From an uncultured Pirellulaceae bacterium (GTDB taxonomy: Bacteria > Planctomycetota > Planctomycetia > Pirellulales > Pirellulaceae): 32,041 nucleotides of DNA. The DNA lies in contig CAKZVF010000199.1 in assembly GCA_937921995.1 (NCBI GenBank), forward strand, positions 1 through 32,041. Reading direction: 5' to 3'. Shown here piece by piece: positions 1 through 8,878 of this stretch. Below the pieces are notes generated by a model. The model ran no database searches and was not told where the DNA came from. It saw only the letters and a program-made list of their open reading frames with translations. The position numbers and the translations under genes were made by a program. Each line of letters starts with the position of its first letter. The stretch's first letter is position 1.

Positions 1-542
1 TTCTCCGCAGCGACTGTATCTGGCACAAACCCAACGCAATGCCTTCGGCGGTTAAGACGCGTCCAACGACCGACCACGAATACATTTTCTTTTTCAGTAA
101 TTCAAAAGACTACTTCTACGACGCCGACAAGGTTCGAGAACCGCACGTCACGTTTTCGGAAAAATCAAAGATGAAAGGCGGCCGGACTCATTTTGGCAAA
201 CGCGGCGGCACCCCTGAGGCCGGTAAAAATGGGGGCGACAACAACTTGCACGACGGCCGCTGGGACCAAGCTTTCCATCCCAAGGGACGCAACAAACGCA
301 CGGTCTGGTCGATCAGCCTGTCAAAATTCCGCGAAGCACATTTCGCGGTGTTCCCTCAGCAATTGGTGCAGACGTGCATCGACGCCTCATGTCCCGAGGG
401 TGGCGTGGTACTGGATCCATTTTCGGGCGCCGGAACGACAGCGCTGACCGCGAAAGGTTCTGGCCGCAGTTTCATTGGCATTGATTGTAGCGCTGATTTT
501 TGTGCGATGGCAGAACGAAGGTTAGAGCAGAGTGGTGGTTAG
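1..542 (+). CDS. Beta-class DNA methyltransferase (N4-cytosine or N6-adenine), C-terminal part
   Basis: This is a partial gene that enters from the left edge; the reading frame is already open at base 3, before the first ATG at 39. About 179 residues are visible. They start with a W-H-K-P-N-A-M-P segment, followed by R-P-T-T-D-H-E-Y-I-F-F-F-S, a pattern typical of S-adenosylmethionine-dependent N4/N6 DNA methylases. The AdoMet-binding motif I (DPFSGAGTT, then F-I-G-I-D) lies near the C-terminus, so the catalytic DPPY/SPPY motif must lie upstream, outside the window. That order (motif IV, target recognition, motif I) defines the beta class. The target sequence cannot be read from this. No restriction endonuclease gene is visible on the right side, so it may be an orphan or its partner may lie to the left. 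The family is clear; the exact base modified is not. Confidence 0.9.
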   Translation, partial: LRSDCIWHKPNAMPSAVKTRPTTDHEYIFFFSNSKDYFYDADKVREPHVTFSEKSKMKGGRTHFGKRGGTPEAGKNGGDNNLHDGRWDQAFHPKGRNKRTVWSISLSKFREAHFAVFPQQLVQTCIDASCPEGGVVLDPFSGAGTTALTAKGSGRSFIGIDCSADFCAMAERRLEQSGG

Positions 543-590
543 AGCAGTTGGGAAAAACAGAATCGCTTCGTGTCCGGTTTCGCTGACGGA

Positions 591-674
591 AATTTCTAAT
601 TTCTAATTTCTAATTTCTAATTTCTAATTTCTAATTTCCAAAATCCAAAACCCAAAATCTGAAATCTGAAATCC
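591..674. repeat. Heptanucleotide tandem repeat, 12 copies
   Basis: Twelve consecutive 7-base units fill 591-674. The first six are identical (AATTTCT). The rest drift through AATTTCC, AAAATCC, AAAACCC, AAAATCT, GAAATCT and GAAATCC. The array lies between the convergent methyltransferase and cinA genes and stops one base before the cinA stop codon. It resembles the short tandemly repeated heptamers described in some bacterial genomes. An identical run like this is prone to slipped-strand length change. No coding role is apparent. Confidence 0.95.
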
Positions 675-675
675 T

Positions 676-1197
676 CTATTTGCCTCCCACCTCCCCAAAA
701 GAATCACGCCCCTCAACAACCCTCACCACGTAATCCAACATCGCGTGTGCCGCTTCCTCCTGCCGCGCCCCTCGCTCCAACGATTCCAAAGTGAAGCTCT
801 CCCACTTCGTCACCCGTTTTCCCCCGGCGCGTCTGGCGACGGCAACGTAGACAATGCCGTCTTTCTCAGGCGGTGCCCCTGGCCCCAGATGGCCGGTGAT
901 CGCTGCCGATAGATTTGCTTCTGGCGTCCGATCAAGCACACCCAACGCCATTGCCAACGATATCTCGGGCGATTCGGCCGTGTGAGCTTCGATCAGATCC
1001 GGCCGAATCCCCAACCATTGCGACTTGCTATCAACCCGGTAGGTGACCGCAGAACCACAGAAGTAGCCCGAAACGCCCGGCACACTTCCCATCATCGCAG
1101 CCGCCAAACCGCTGGTGCAGCTCTCGGCCAAAACCAATTTTAAGTTGCTCTGCTGCAGTGCTTGATACACGGCTTGAGCCGAAGTCATTTCCATCAA
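676..1197 (-). CDS. pncC: CinA C-terminal-domain protein (nicotinamide-nucleotide amidase type)
   Basis: The 173-residue product matches the stand-alone CinA C-terminal domain, which is usually about 160 residues. The diagnostic segment is A-E-S-C-T-S-G-L-A-A near residue 25, followed by P-G-V-S-G-Y-F-C-G-S-A-V-T-Y. A later I-T-G-H-L-G-P block corresponds to the usual I-T-G-I-A-G-P. Enzymes of this family deamidate nicotinamide mononucleotide in pyridine nucleotide recycling. The N-terminal molybdopterin-binding domain of full CinA is absent. The gene follows the DUF1559 gene after a gap of 9 bases on the same strand, so the two are probably co-transcribed. Two in-frame ATGs lie close together at the start (1197 and 1194), so the start could be one codon later. 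The family is clear; the enzymatic role is inferred from the family. Confidence 0.85.
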   Translation of the reverse strand: MMEMTSAQAVYQALQQSNLKLVLAESCTSGLAAAMMGSVPGVSGYFCGSAVTYRVDSKSQWLGIRPDLIEAHTAESPEISLAMALGVLDRTPEANLSAAITGHLGPGAPPEKDGIVYVAVARRAGGKRVTKWESFTLESLERGARQEEAAHAMLDYVVRVVEGRDSFGEVGGK

Positions 1198-1206
1198 AAC
1201 GTCCTG

Positions 1207-3591
1207 TTATTTTGCCAAAGCGTCGATATCAATGACTTGACCATCTGAAATCTTCATCAGCAACTCCCACGTGTCGGCATCCAAATCTTCGAACACGCGC
1301 ACACTGCCGTCGGCTAACCCGACCGTCGTTCCCTTCTCATTTTCATCGGTCACTTCAATGACCTTTTCTCCATCGTCCGCCTGGAGATCATCTGGCTTAC
1401 TCCAAATCACCGCTGAGGAAGGTTCGACCGCCACCGCCAAAGCCGTGTTGGAGGAACCATCAACGATTTGACCAAATCCAACTTCGCCTATGGATTTTTC
1501 TTGAGGTGACCCCAACACGCCGCCTTCACCTGCAATGCCCAGGAAAACCGTTTTCCCATCTTTCGATTTCATATCCGTGTGGCAATAAATCTTTGGCATT
1601 TTCTCGATCAGAGTTTTGTTATGCTCACTGTCCCAAGGTTCATCCAGATGGAACTGTTCGTACAGTTCCCTCTCTTCGATAAACGGCAGAATATGTACCC
1701 GCCAACTCAACAGCGGCTTCCCATCTGCGTCTTGGGTGCCCGTAGCTGGAAACTTCATCCACGCGGCTTCAAAGTTCAAACACGCCAATAGAATCTGTCG
1801 AAGATTGTTCTGCATTTTGGCTCGTGGTTTCGCCATTGCGGGATTTGAGGTTGTGAACGTCGCTCCTCCCACCACCAGCATCGTCAACGGTGGCGAAGAT
1901 CCAGGCAAGGTATGTCGACTGAACGCCTCGACGCCAGCGGGCGTTCGATAGACGCCGGTTGCCCCCGAATCGAGCCCCTCCGCCAACACGTCCAGCTTCG
2001 GAATGTCACCGAATGTGAAACCCGGAAGCAGCTCTTTATCATCATCCATAACACCAAACATCATCGTGAAATGGAAAAAGATTTCCATCAGTTTGACAGG
2101 GTCAAGCGTCGTTATGGCGACGGGATTGCCAAAATCATTTTCTTTGCCAAACGCGATCAATTGTTTTGCGCGTTCAGTATCGGCGTATGTGTCACCGTCG
2201 ATCATGCGGTCAATCTGAGCCGCAACGAGATCGGTGTCGGTGGCAAAGATCAGCTGATCGTTAGCATGAGCCCAACACAGTTCCACCGGAAAGAACACAA
2301 ACCCTACTGGCTTTGGCTTGAACTCATAGATTTCGAAATCACGGTGTTCACTTGTCTCCAAGCGATCTTCCACTTCGGGCCACTCCGAGACGGTCTTAAC
2401 AACGGTCTCGTAGACGGCCGGAAACGACATTTCATCCGAGATGCCAAGCGAAATAATTACCTCGGGCCTGTTTCCTGCCAGATTCACATCGAATGAAACA
2501 CCGGCATACCCATCAAAAACGTTCAACATCTCTTCTTGAAGGCTCAACCCAAACATATCTTCGAATTGTTCTTCGGCGTCGGCAACCGGATCATCGCCAA
2601 TCTGCTTTCCGACATTTGCGATGTACGCAACGACTTCTTCGACGGGAACGTGCGTCTGCATACCAAACAGAGGGCGTTTTGCCATTCGGGCCAATTCATG
2701 CGTTTGAAGCGGCTCACGTGGCAGCAACTTTCCCATTTGGCTATCGGGCTTAAGGTCCATTGCAGCGCGTGACACGGCACCCTTATCATCCATCCCCGAC
2801 ACGAAACAGATCGCCTTCAGCGATTCGATATCAATCAACGTGCTGATGGGTTCCTCAATGCTCTCCAATATGGTCCCCGACAAATATGCCATGGACGAAA
2901 ACTTTTCCACTTTCAGTCGTTCTCGATACTCGGTAAACCAAACCGGTGGTTCGGTCTGCAAGTTCTTCAAACCTCGATCCAACATGCCTTCACCGATTCC
3001 GATGACCAGGTAGTTTTCCTTGATCAAGAACTCAACCGGCTCCGGCAAGTCCTTCTCGATTCGAATGCGCGTCAGGCCGTTCTTCTCAATCACCTCGCAT
3101 TGAGCCTTATCAGCCCCCGCCACAACGCCTTCCAATTGCGTGACTAATTGCTCCAGCTCCATCTTATGGTCGGCCAAGGGGATTAGCATCGCACCTTTAA
3201 ACTCCGGCGACCGCCCATCGAGCTCGATATCGGTCGCAAAAATGGATGCCCCGTTGGCCACAGAACTCTCCAACGTCTTCATCGCCAACCGTCTCAGCAA
3301 GGACATCTCGCCGGCGCGATCAGCCTGCCCACCGAACTCTTTTTCTAATGCCTCTTTTAGTTTGCCAACGGCCATCAGAATTTCGGGCTTGGCCATCCAC
3401 TGTGAGGTAGGGTCGTCGCCTTGAATCGGTCCCATGCCCGTCCAAGCGAAAACCATCTGGGCATCGTTGTCGGCGAACCTGCCAAGGGCCGGATCTTCGG
3501 GACCTGGGGGCATGCCTAGGGGCAACCCCAGCCCACCCGAGGCGAACATCAAAAAAACCAACAACACCTCGAAAAATGAAGACCTCACCAT
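1207..3591 (-). CDS. Secreted DUF1559-domain protein
   Basis: I start the gene at the ATG at 3591 (794 residues) and not at the longer in-frame ATG at 3639. The inner ATG has an AGGGG ribosome-binding site 4 bases upstream and opens a clear signal peptide (M-V-R-S-S-F-F-E-V-L-L-V-F-L). The first ~570 residues are a soluble region that I cannot assign; it is predicted to be periplasmic. The last ~200 residues carry the planctomycete DUF1559 pattern: N-N-L-R-Q-I-L-L-A-C-L-N-F-E, then S-W-R-V-H-I-L-P-F-I-E, and finally the G-L-A-D-G-S-V-R-V-F end motif. DUF1559 proteins usually begin with a pilin-like methylation signal; this one has an ordinary signal peptide instead. The function is unknown. 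It is the first gene of a probable two-gene unit with the cinA-type gene. Confidence 0.85.
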   Translation of the reverse strand: MVRSSFFEVLLVFLMFASGGLGLPLGMPPGPEDPALGRFADNDAQMVFAWTGMGPIQGDDPTSQWMAKPEILMAVGKLKEALEKEFGGQADRAGEMSLLRRLAMKTLESSVANGASIFATDIELDGRSPEFKGAMLIPLADHKMELEQLVTQLEGVVAGADKAQCEVIEKNGLTRIRIEKDLPEPVEFLIKENYLVIGIGEGMLDRGLKNLQTEPPVWFTEYRERLKVEKFSSMAYLSGTILESIEEPISTLIDIESLKAICFVSGMDDKGAVSRAAMDLKPDSQMGKLLPREPLQTHELARMAKRPLFGMQTHVPVEEVVAYIANVGKQIGDDPVADAEEQFEDMFGLSLQEEMLNVFDGYAGVSFDVNLAGNRPEVIISLGISDEMSFPAVYETVVKTVSEWPEVEDRLETSEHRDFEIYEFKPKPVGFVFFPVELCWAHANDQLIFATDTDLVAAQIDRMIDGDTYADTERAKQLIAFGKENDFGNPVAITTLDPVKLMEIFFHFTMMFGVMDDDKELLPGFTFGDIPKLDVLAEGLDSGATGVYRTPAGVEAFSRHTLPGSSPPLTMLVVGGATFTTSNPAMAKPRAKMQNNLRQILLACLNFEAAWMKFPATGTQDADGKPLLSWRVHILPFIEERELYEQFHLDEPWDSEHNKTLIEKMPKIYCHTDMKSKDGKTVFLGIAGEGGVLGSPQEKSIGEVGFGQIVDGSSNTALAVAVEPSSAVIWSKPDDLQADDGEKVIEVTDENEKGTTVGLADGSVRVFEDLDADTWELLMKISDGQVIDIDALAK

Positions 3592-3727
3592 TTCACCCCT
3601 AAAAAATATTGCATTTCGCAGCGCACGCGAACAAAACACCGCCTCAAATCGGTATTGGGCCCTTTGTACTACTTATCTAATATCCTGTCCAAGAGTTTCA
3701 GCAAAATCTCGAATCAATTACGAAAAC

Positions 3728-4756
3728 ATGTCCTCACTGCGCATCCTCATTACGCGACTGAGCCACATCGGCGATTGTATCTTGACCCTTCCGGTAGTGA
3801 ACGCAATCCGCAAACAGTATCCTGACGCTTTCATCGCTTGGGCCGTCGAATCACCAACGCAGCAACTTCTGGAACATCATCCAGAGATCGACCACATCAT
3901 TCAGATCCCTAAAAGCTGGATGAGCAAACCGGGGACTTGGGCTCAATTACGTCGCGATCTTCGCTGCGAAGATTTTGACGTCGTCATCGACCCTCAAGGT
4001 TTAACCAAAAGCGCTATGTTGGGCTGGTTGTCAGGTGCGCCTCGCCGAATCGGAATCAAAGGCCGCTGGGGACGCGAGCTTTCTCCATGGCTTAACAACA
4101 CACTGGTCGAAACGTCGTCTGACCACGTCGTCGATCGTTCGATGGAACTGCTTTGCAAATTAGACATCCAATCGCCGCAAGTCGAATTTAATCTGCCAAC
4201 AGTCGCCGAAGCGAACCAAAAGATCGACACGTGGCTTGGCAATCACAAACTTGAGTCTTTCGCCGTGATCAACCCCGGTGCCAGCTGGCGGTCCAAACGC
4301 TGGGAGAACGATCGGTTCGGTACCGTCGCCAGTCACTTGTACCAGCAACATAATCTTCGCACGGTGATTACCTGGGCCGGTGATCAAGAGAAAGCGATGG
4401 CTCAGGAAATTTTCCGATTGAACACGCGCGGCTCCGTATTTGCGATGCCAACCAGCTTGAACGAATTAGCCAGTCTTATTTCACGGGCCAATTTTTTCGT
4501 CGGCTGTGACACCGGCCCAATGCATATCGCCACCGCCGTCGGCACACCGTGTGTCGGTCTCTACGGCACGACGCGACCGCAGGATTCGGGCGCCTATGGA
4601 CCGCAGCATGTGGCCGTTCAAAAATGGTACCAATCCGGTTCGTGTAAAAAGCGGCGCAGTGCCAACAACGATGCCATGCGCGACATCATGGCCAGCGATG
4701 TCAACGCCGCCTGTGATCAGATGATCGCGTCGCTGAAGCAAGCCAAAGCGGCGTAG
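3728..4756 (+). CDS. Glycosyltransferase family 9 (heptosyltransferase-like)
   Basis: The open frame extends back to 3434, but that part overlaps the coding strand of the DUF1559 gene. The ATG at 3728 starts exactly at the family's N-terminal motif (L-R-I-L-I-T-R-L-S-H-I-G-D), giving 342 residues, the usual length. Other family marks are N-P-G-A-S-W-R-S-K-R-W near residue 182 and C-D-T-G-P-M-H-I-A-T-A near residue 260, the nucleotide-sugar binding loop of ADP-heptose:LPS transferases. The enzyme would act on the cytoplasmic face of the inner membrane and add a sugar, probably a heptose, to a lipopolysaccharide core. The substrate is inferred. It stands alone: divergent from the DUF1559 gene and followed by a strong hairpin at 4798-4864. 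Confidence 0.9.
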   Translation: MSSLRILITRLSHIGDCILTLPVVNAIRKQYPDAFIAWAVESPTQQLLEHHPEIDHIIQIPKSWMSKPGTWAQLRRDLRCEDFDVVIDPQGLTKSAMLGWLSGAPRRIGIKGRWGRELSPWLNNTLVETSSDHVVDRSMELLCKLDIQSPQVEFNLPTVAEANQKIDTWLGNHKLESFAVINPGASWRSKRWENDRFGTVASHLYQQHNLRTVITWAGDQEKAMAQEIFRLNTRGSVFAMPTSLNELASLISRANFFVGCDTGPMHIATAVGTPCVGLYGTTRPQDSGAYGPQHVAVQKWYQSGSCKKRRSANNDAMRDIMASDVNAACDQMIASLKQAKAA

Positions 4757-5094
4757 CGGCTTTTAAAAGTCAGCACACGGGAAAACCAAACGCTGGAAAA
4801 ACCGGACCGCTTGCGCCGATACCGCTAACCCTGTTAGCGGTACGGGCGCAAGCCCTCCGGTTTTGCACCTTCCGCAACCACCGTTCCAAATGTATTCGTT
4901 CTACCGCTTGTTGCGCCAATTATAACGGTCCACGATTTAGTGACGTCAGCTTCCGATAACGAATAGGTGTAGATCTACCGCAAGGAATGCGGCAGACCCA
5001 ACCTTTGATCGCATGGAAGCAGTCACCCTAAATCAAGAACCGCGATTCCGTTAACGTTTAAGTTAACCCCTCGCGATTCAACAGGAACGCGTTC
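4757..5094. other. Intergenic region before ftsK
   Basis: This 338-base gap holds the cruciform-forming hairpin at 4798-4864 and otherwise no gene that I can support. The last 200 bases presumably contain the ftsK promoter, but I do not see a convincing -35/-10 pair. An AGGA ribosome-binding site lies about 9 bases before the ftsK ATG. Confidence 0.7.
4798..4864. repeat. Near-perfect 67-base inverted repeat (hairpin, possible terminator)
   Basis: Three nested arms pair: 4798-4806 with 4856-4864 (AAAACCGGA/TCCGGTTTT), 4811-4817 with 4845-4851 (TTGCGCC/GGCGCAA) and 4820-4829 with 4833-4842 (TACCGCTAAC/GTTAGCGGTA). The loop is three bases. A stem this long that ends in TTTT right after the glycosyltransferase gene could terminate its transcript. 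The nested, interrupted stem also fits a mobile palindromic element. Confidence 0.85.
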
Positions 5095-8000
5095 ATGGCA
5101 AACGACCGAATCATCCGCAACGACATGGTCGCCGTCGGTCTGTTGGGACTGATCGTCTTTCTGGTCGCCGCCGTCGCGACCTATGACCCGGCCGATCCCA
5201 CCCACGAAGTCCCCCAACTTCTGACGAAAATCTATCAACCCGATCAGCTGGTCTATCCCACCAATGAGTCGTTCCATAACGCCTGCGGTCGGTTGGGCGC
5301 TTGGACCGCAGACATGCTCTTGCACGCGCTGGGTGTGGGCGTCTATTTCCTGATCGCGGGTTTGATCGCGATGGAGATCGCACTCTTTCGACGCGAACCC
5401 ACCGAAGCCGCTTGGCTCAAATCCATCGGTTGGGGATTGGCGCTGCTGGGCATCACGACACTTGGAAGCATGTTGCTACCTGATTGGACGGTGGGTCCGC
5501 TGATCGGAGCCGGCGGTTATCTCGGGGCGCTCAGTCGAGGCTTAATGGTCGCCAACATCGGCACGATGGGCTGTTTGGTCGGCGGCGTCGCGTTGACGTT
5601 TGTTGGCATGATGATGTGGACCGAGTACCTGATCTTTACCGCCGGACGCGTCGTATTTTCGCCCGCCATGTTGGCCGCGTCGGCGGTTCTGCCTTTCGGT
5701 TTGGTCCACGGATTTGCCCAGTGGTTCAACGGTGAAGAAGAGGACTACGAGGACGAAGAATACGAAGAGGATGAAGAGCTCGAAGAAGACGAACTCGACG
5801 ACGAATCGATCACAGACGAAGAACGTCGCACCATCCGTTTCCGCCGCCGCGATGCGGACGCCGAAGTATTTGACGAAGTAGAAATTGGCGGAAGCAACCA
5901 TTCCGCCAGCGCCGTCGCAACCTTAGACGCCGAAGACCAAAACGACGAACAATGGGAAGAAGAACTCGACGACGTCGTCGCCACGATCGGGGCCGAACCA
6001 GCTTCAGAGGCCGACCAAGAGGAGGCCGAAGATGAATATGAAGAGTACGAAGAAGATGAATACGAGGAAGAGGACGAGCTTGAAACGCCGGCGACGTTAA
6101 ACATTCAAGACAACACCTCCAAGACGCCGATCCCCGCGATCGCGCCGGCCGGAGATGACGACGCAGAAGCTGAAATTTTGCGGACCGACCAACCGGTGGC
6201 CAAGAAGTCCAAACCGCACTTCAAGATGCCGGCCAAAAAAGAAGCCCCCTCCGAACGCGACATGATGATCAGCCAGCTCGATGCGGCGTCGCTGGTCGAC
6301 AACGCGGCCGACTATGAACTGCCGCCGATAGGAATGTTGGAGCATGCAGATACGCTCCCCTTTGAGCAACAAAAACGAGAGGCTTTGATCAAAGCCGAGA
6401 TCCTCGAAAAGACTTGTAAGCAATTCGGCTTCGTTGTCAAAGTCGTCGAAATCGAAACCGGCCCCGTCATTTCACAGTATGAAATCGACCTTGAACCTGG
6501 TTTGCGGCTGCAAAAAATTGTGGCACTGGCCGATGATCTGGCCATCGCCATGCGTGTGCCCAGCGTGCGTATCGTTGCCCCGATTCCCGGTAAAAACAGC
6601 GTCGGCGTCGAAGTCCCCAACGAAACGCGCCAGATGGTTCGACTGCGCGGCGTGATGGAGCAATGTGAAAAACAAATCCAAAAGATGAAGATCCCATTGT
6701 TCCTCGGATCTGACGCGGTAGGCGCGCCCATGGTCGCCGACCTCGCCTCGCTGCCTCACCTGTTGATCGCCGGTCGAACGGGTACGGGTAAGTCGGTTTG
6801 TCTCAACGCGATCATCAGTTCGATCCTCATGACGCGCCGGCCCGATGAAGTGCGGATGCTGATGATCGACCCGAAAATGGTGGAACTGAGTGGTTACGGG
6901 CGGCTGCCTCACTTGATGCACCCGGTCGTCACGGACATGCGCAAAGCCGAAGCGATCCTTGCTTGGGCCGTCGATAAGATGGAGGAACGGTATCAGCTAT
7001 TGGCCAATGCCGGCGTCCGGCACGTCACGACCTATAACCAGCTTGGCCCAGAAGAAATCTTCGATCGACTGAAACCGGAAACGGACGAAGAGAAAGCCGC
7101 GATCCCCACCAATCTGCCTTTTATCGTCATCGTCGCCGACGAGATGGCGGACTTGATGATGACCGCGGGCAAGGACGTTGAAACGCACATCATTCGATTG
7201 GCTCAGAAAAGTCGCGCCGTCGGGATTCACTTGATCCTCGCGACGCAAAAACCGACCGTCGACGTTATCACGGGTTTGATCAAATCGAACTTGCCTGCCC
7301 GGATCGCATTCCAAGTCGCCAGTAAAACCGACAGCCGCGTCGTCTTGGATGCGCAAGGAGCCGACAAACTGCTGGGTTGTGGTGACATGCTGTTCCTCTG
7401 GCCGGGCACCAGTACGCTGCTGCGTGGTCAAGGCACCTATCTCAGCGACGATGAGATTGACAACATCACCGACGCCGTCAGCACAGGCGAGCAGAACTTT
7501 GTGCATGAACTGGTCAACATCAAAGTCAAATCTGCAGACGATGATGATGACGGCGACGCTGGGAATTCGCCCGAACGCAAGAAGGACAAACTGTACGAAG
7601 AAGCAATCGAAATTGTCGTCCGTGAGCAGCGCGGCAGCCTTTCGTATCTGCAACGGGCACTGGGCATCGGTTACGGCCGCGCGGCACGGTTGATCGACTA
7701 TATGGAGGAAGATGGCTACGTGGGCGCCTACAACGGTTCGAAGTCGCGCGAGGTATTGCTGACCCAAGCCGTCTGGGAAAACATAAAAAATGGCGATCCC
7801 AATCCCGTCAACGACGAAGACTGGCCCGACGAAGAAAACGAAGCCGCCGAAACTCCGAAGAAGCCGGAGCCTCAACCGGCGGAATCTTCGGTGCCCAAAC
7901 CCAAAATGCGAACCAAGAAGAAACCAGATCAGCGGAAGCCATTGACGAATTTGGCGGATCCCAACCGCGTCGTGAATCTATCCGCCAATCAAACCGGCGC

Positions 8001-8247
8001 GGTGCTCGAACCCGAAGCGGACACTCAGGAGGAAGAAGAATGGGTGGAAGAGGACGATTCGGATGATGACATGATCATCTCCATGGCCGGCGAAGATGAG
8101 GAGTACGAAGAGGAAGAAGACGGCGAAGACTATGACGAAGGCGACTACGAAGACGCCGACGAGGAAGAAGAGGACGTCGAGTACGAAGAGGATGAGGAGT
8201 ACGAAGACGAAGACTACGATCCCGATGAGTACGAAGACGTCGAGTAG
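5095..8247 (+). CDS. ftsK: DNA translocase FtsK/SpoIIIE
   Basis: The 1050-residue product is a membrane-anchored, ATP-driven double-stranded DNA pump that clears and aligns chromosome termini at the division septum. The first ~205 residues contain four or five membrane segments (roughly 11-29, 75-98, 110-128, 154-174 and beyond). A very acidic linker follows (about 213-345, runs of E, D and Y). The motor carries Walker A G-R-T-G-T-G-K-S at about 560-567 and Walker B F-I-V-I-V-A-D-E at about 676-683. The DNA-reading gamma winged-helix domain lies at about 832-890 (Y-L-Q-R-A-L-G-I-G-Y-G-R-A). Unusually, about 160 residues follow gamma: a proline/lysine stretch, then an acidic tail almost entirely of E, D and Y. 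Canonical FtsK ends at gamma. The start is supported by an AGGA site upstream. Confidence 0.97.
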   Translation: MANDRIIRNDMVAVGLLGLIVFLVAAVATYDPADPTHEVPQLLTKIYQPDQLVYPTNESFHNACGRLGAWTADMLLHALGVGVYFLIAGLIAMEIALFRREPTEAAWLKSIGWGLALLGITTLGSMLLPDWTVGPLIGAGGYLGALSRGLMVANIGTMGCLVGGVALTFVGMMMWTEYLIFTAGRVVFSPAMLAASAVLPFGLVHGFAQWFNGEEEDYEDEEYEEDEELEEDELDDESITDEERRTIRFRRRDADAEVFDEVEIGGSNHSASAVATLDAEDQNDEQWEEELDDVVATIGAEPASEADQEEAEDEYEEYEEDEYEEEDELETPATLNIQDNTSKTPIPAIAPAGDDDAEAEILRTDQPVAKKSKPHFKMPAKKEAPSERDMMISQLDAASLVDNAADYELPPIGMLEHADTLPFEQQKREALIKAEILEKTCKQFGFVVKVVEIETGPVISQYEIDLEPGLRLQKIVALADDLAIAMRVPSVRIVAPIPGKNSVGVEVPNETRQMVRLRGVMEQCEKQIQKMKIPLFLGSDAVGAPMVADLASLPHLLIAGRTGTGKSVCLNAIISSILMTRRPDEVRMLMIDPKMVELSGYGRLPHLMHPVVTDMRKAEAILAWAVDKMEERYQLLANAGVRHVTTYNQLGPEEIFDRLKPETDEEKAAIPTNLPFIVIVADEMADLMMTAGKDVETHIIRLAQKSRAVGIHLILATQKPTVDVITGLIKSNLPARIAFQVASKTDSRVVLDAQGADKLLGCGDMLFLWPGTSTLLRGQGTYLSDDEIDNITDAVSTGEQNFVHELVNIKVKSADDDDDGDAGNSPERKKDKLYEEAIEIVVREQRGSLSYLQRALGIGYGRAARLIDYMEEDGYVGAYNGSKSREVLLTQAVWENIKNGDPNPVNDEDWPDEENEAAETPKKPEPQPAESSVPKPKMRTKKKPDQRKPLTNLADPNRVVNLSANQTGAVLEPEADTQEEEEWVEEDDSDDDMIISMAGEDEEYEEEEDGEDYDEGDYEDADEEEEDVEYEEDEEYEDEDYDPDEYEDVE

Positions 8248-8269
8248 CCTGGAGACGGCGGGCGTACGA

Positions 8270-8341
8270 TTGGTAACCCGACGCGTCAGCGAGGCGCGTC
8301 GGTGACCCGCGCTATTGCTCGCTAACGCGTCGGGTTACCAA
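8270..8341. repeat. Inverted-repeat element between ftsK and the downstream convergent gene
   Basis: Arms of 24 bases at 8270-8293 and 8318-8341 are complementary except at one position (each arm contains GTAACCCGACGCGT or its complement with one change). The 24-base centre is itself GC-rich and partly palindromic. The element lies between two convergent genes, where it could fold in transcripts from either side and act as a terminator. No transposase is adjacent. Confidence 0.9.
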
Positions 8342-8391
8342 CAAAGCTGAAGGTCGCGAGCGTCCTACCTCTAGCATTTCGCATCCGGCAT

Positions 8392-8823
8392 TTACTCGTC
8401 AGACTCCGTCGCCGTCACGCGTTTCGTCTTCAACAGCGCAATTTCATCTTCGGGCATCGTTCCCGCGTAAGATTCCACAAGATTGCCATCGCAAAAGACG
8501 ACCGTGCAGATATGCGGCGCTAGATTTGGAAGAATGCGGCCGAAACGATACTCGTGGACGTCGAAATTCCCGATCGTTTGTTTCTGCGCGGGCGACTTAC
8601 CGGCTGTCTCTTGGATCAGAGTCTCCGCAGTGCCATCGACAGGATTCTTGGTCGCAATAATCTCAGCAACTTTCTTTTTGCCGTGGGGAACTAATACCAA
8701 CCGGTCGTAAGCAAAACCTCCCGCGATCAACAGCAGTAGCGGAACCAAGATTCCAATTCGAATAAAAAAAGCGGTGTCGTAGGGTGACTTCTTCTTGCTG
8801 GATTTCTTCTTAGATTTTGCCAT
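8392..8823 (-). CDS. Small membrane-anchored protein of unknown function
   Basis: I place the start at the ATG at 8823 (143 residues), where a lysine/serine-rich head (M-A-K-S-K-K-K-S-S-K-K-K) precedes a single membrane segment (about residues 21-38, I-R-I-G-I-L-V-P-L-L-L-L-I-A-G-G). The longer frame from 8862 would add 13 residues of no special character. The positive head predicts an N-in, C-out orientation, so the ~100-residue C-terminal part is probably periplasmic. That part has two cysteines (in H-I-C-T-V-V-F-C-D). I do not recognise the family. It lies downstream of the sulfatase on the same strand, 55 bases away, so they may share a transcript. Confidence 0.7.
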   Translation of the reverse strand: MAKSKKKSSKKKSPYDTAFFIRIGILVPLLLLIAGGFAYDRLVLVPHGKKKVAEIIATKNPVDGTAETLIQETAGKSPAQKQTIGNFDVHEYRFGRILPNLAPHICTVVFCDGNLVESYAGTMPEDEIALLKTKRVTATESDE

Positions 8824-8878
8824 GGTCGTTTTCGATTCTTGATAGGTATTTTGTTTAAGCAACGTTTTCGCGCCGCGA

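Noticed and set aside
591..674. CRISPR array
   Set aside because: The units are 7 bases with no spacers; it is a simple tandem repeat.
3434..3727. N-terminal extension of the glycosyltransferase
   Set aside because: It overlaps the signal-peptide end of the DUF1559 gene on the other strand, and the family N-terminus begins at the ATG at 3728.
6997..7875. A 292-codon open frame on the minus strand inside ftsK
   Set aside because: It is opposite the FtsK motor and gamma domain and shows no recognisable motif; it is a shadow of codon bias.
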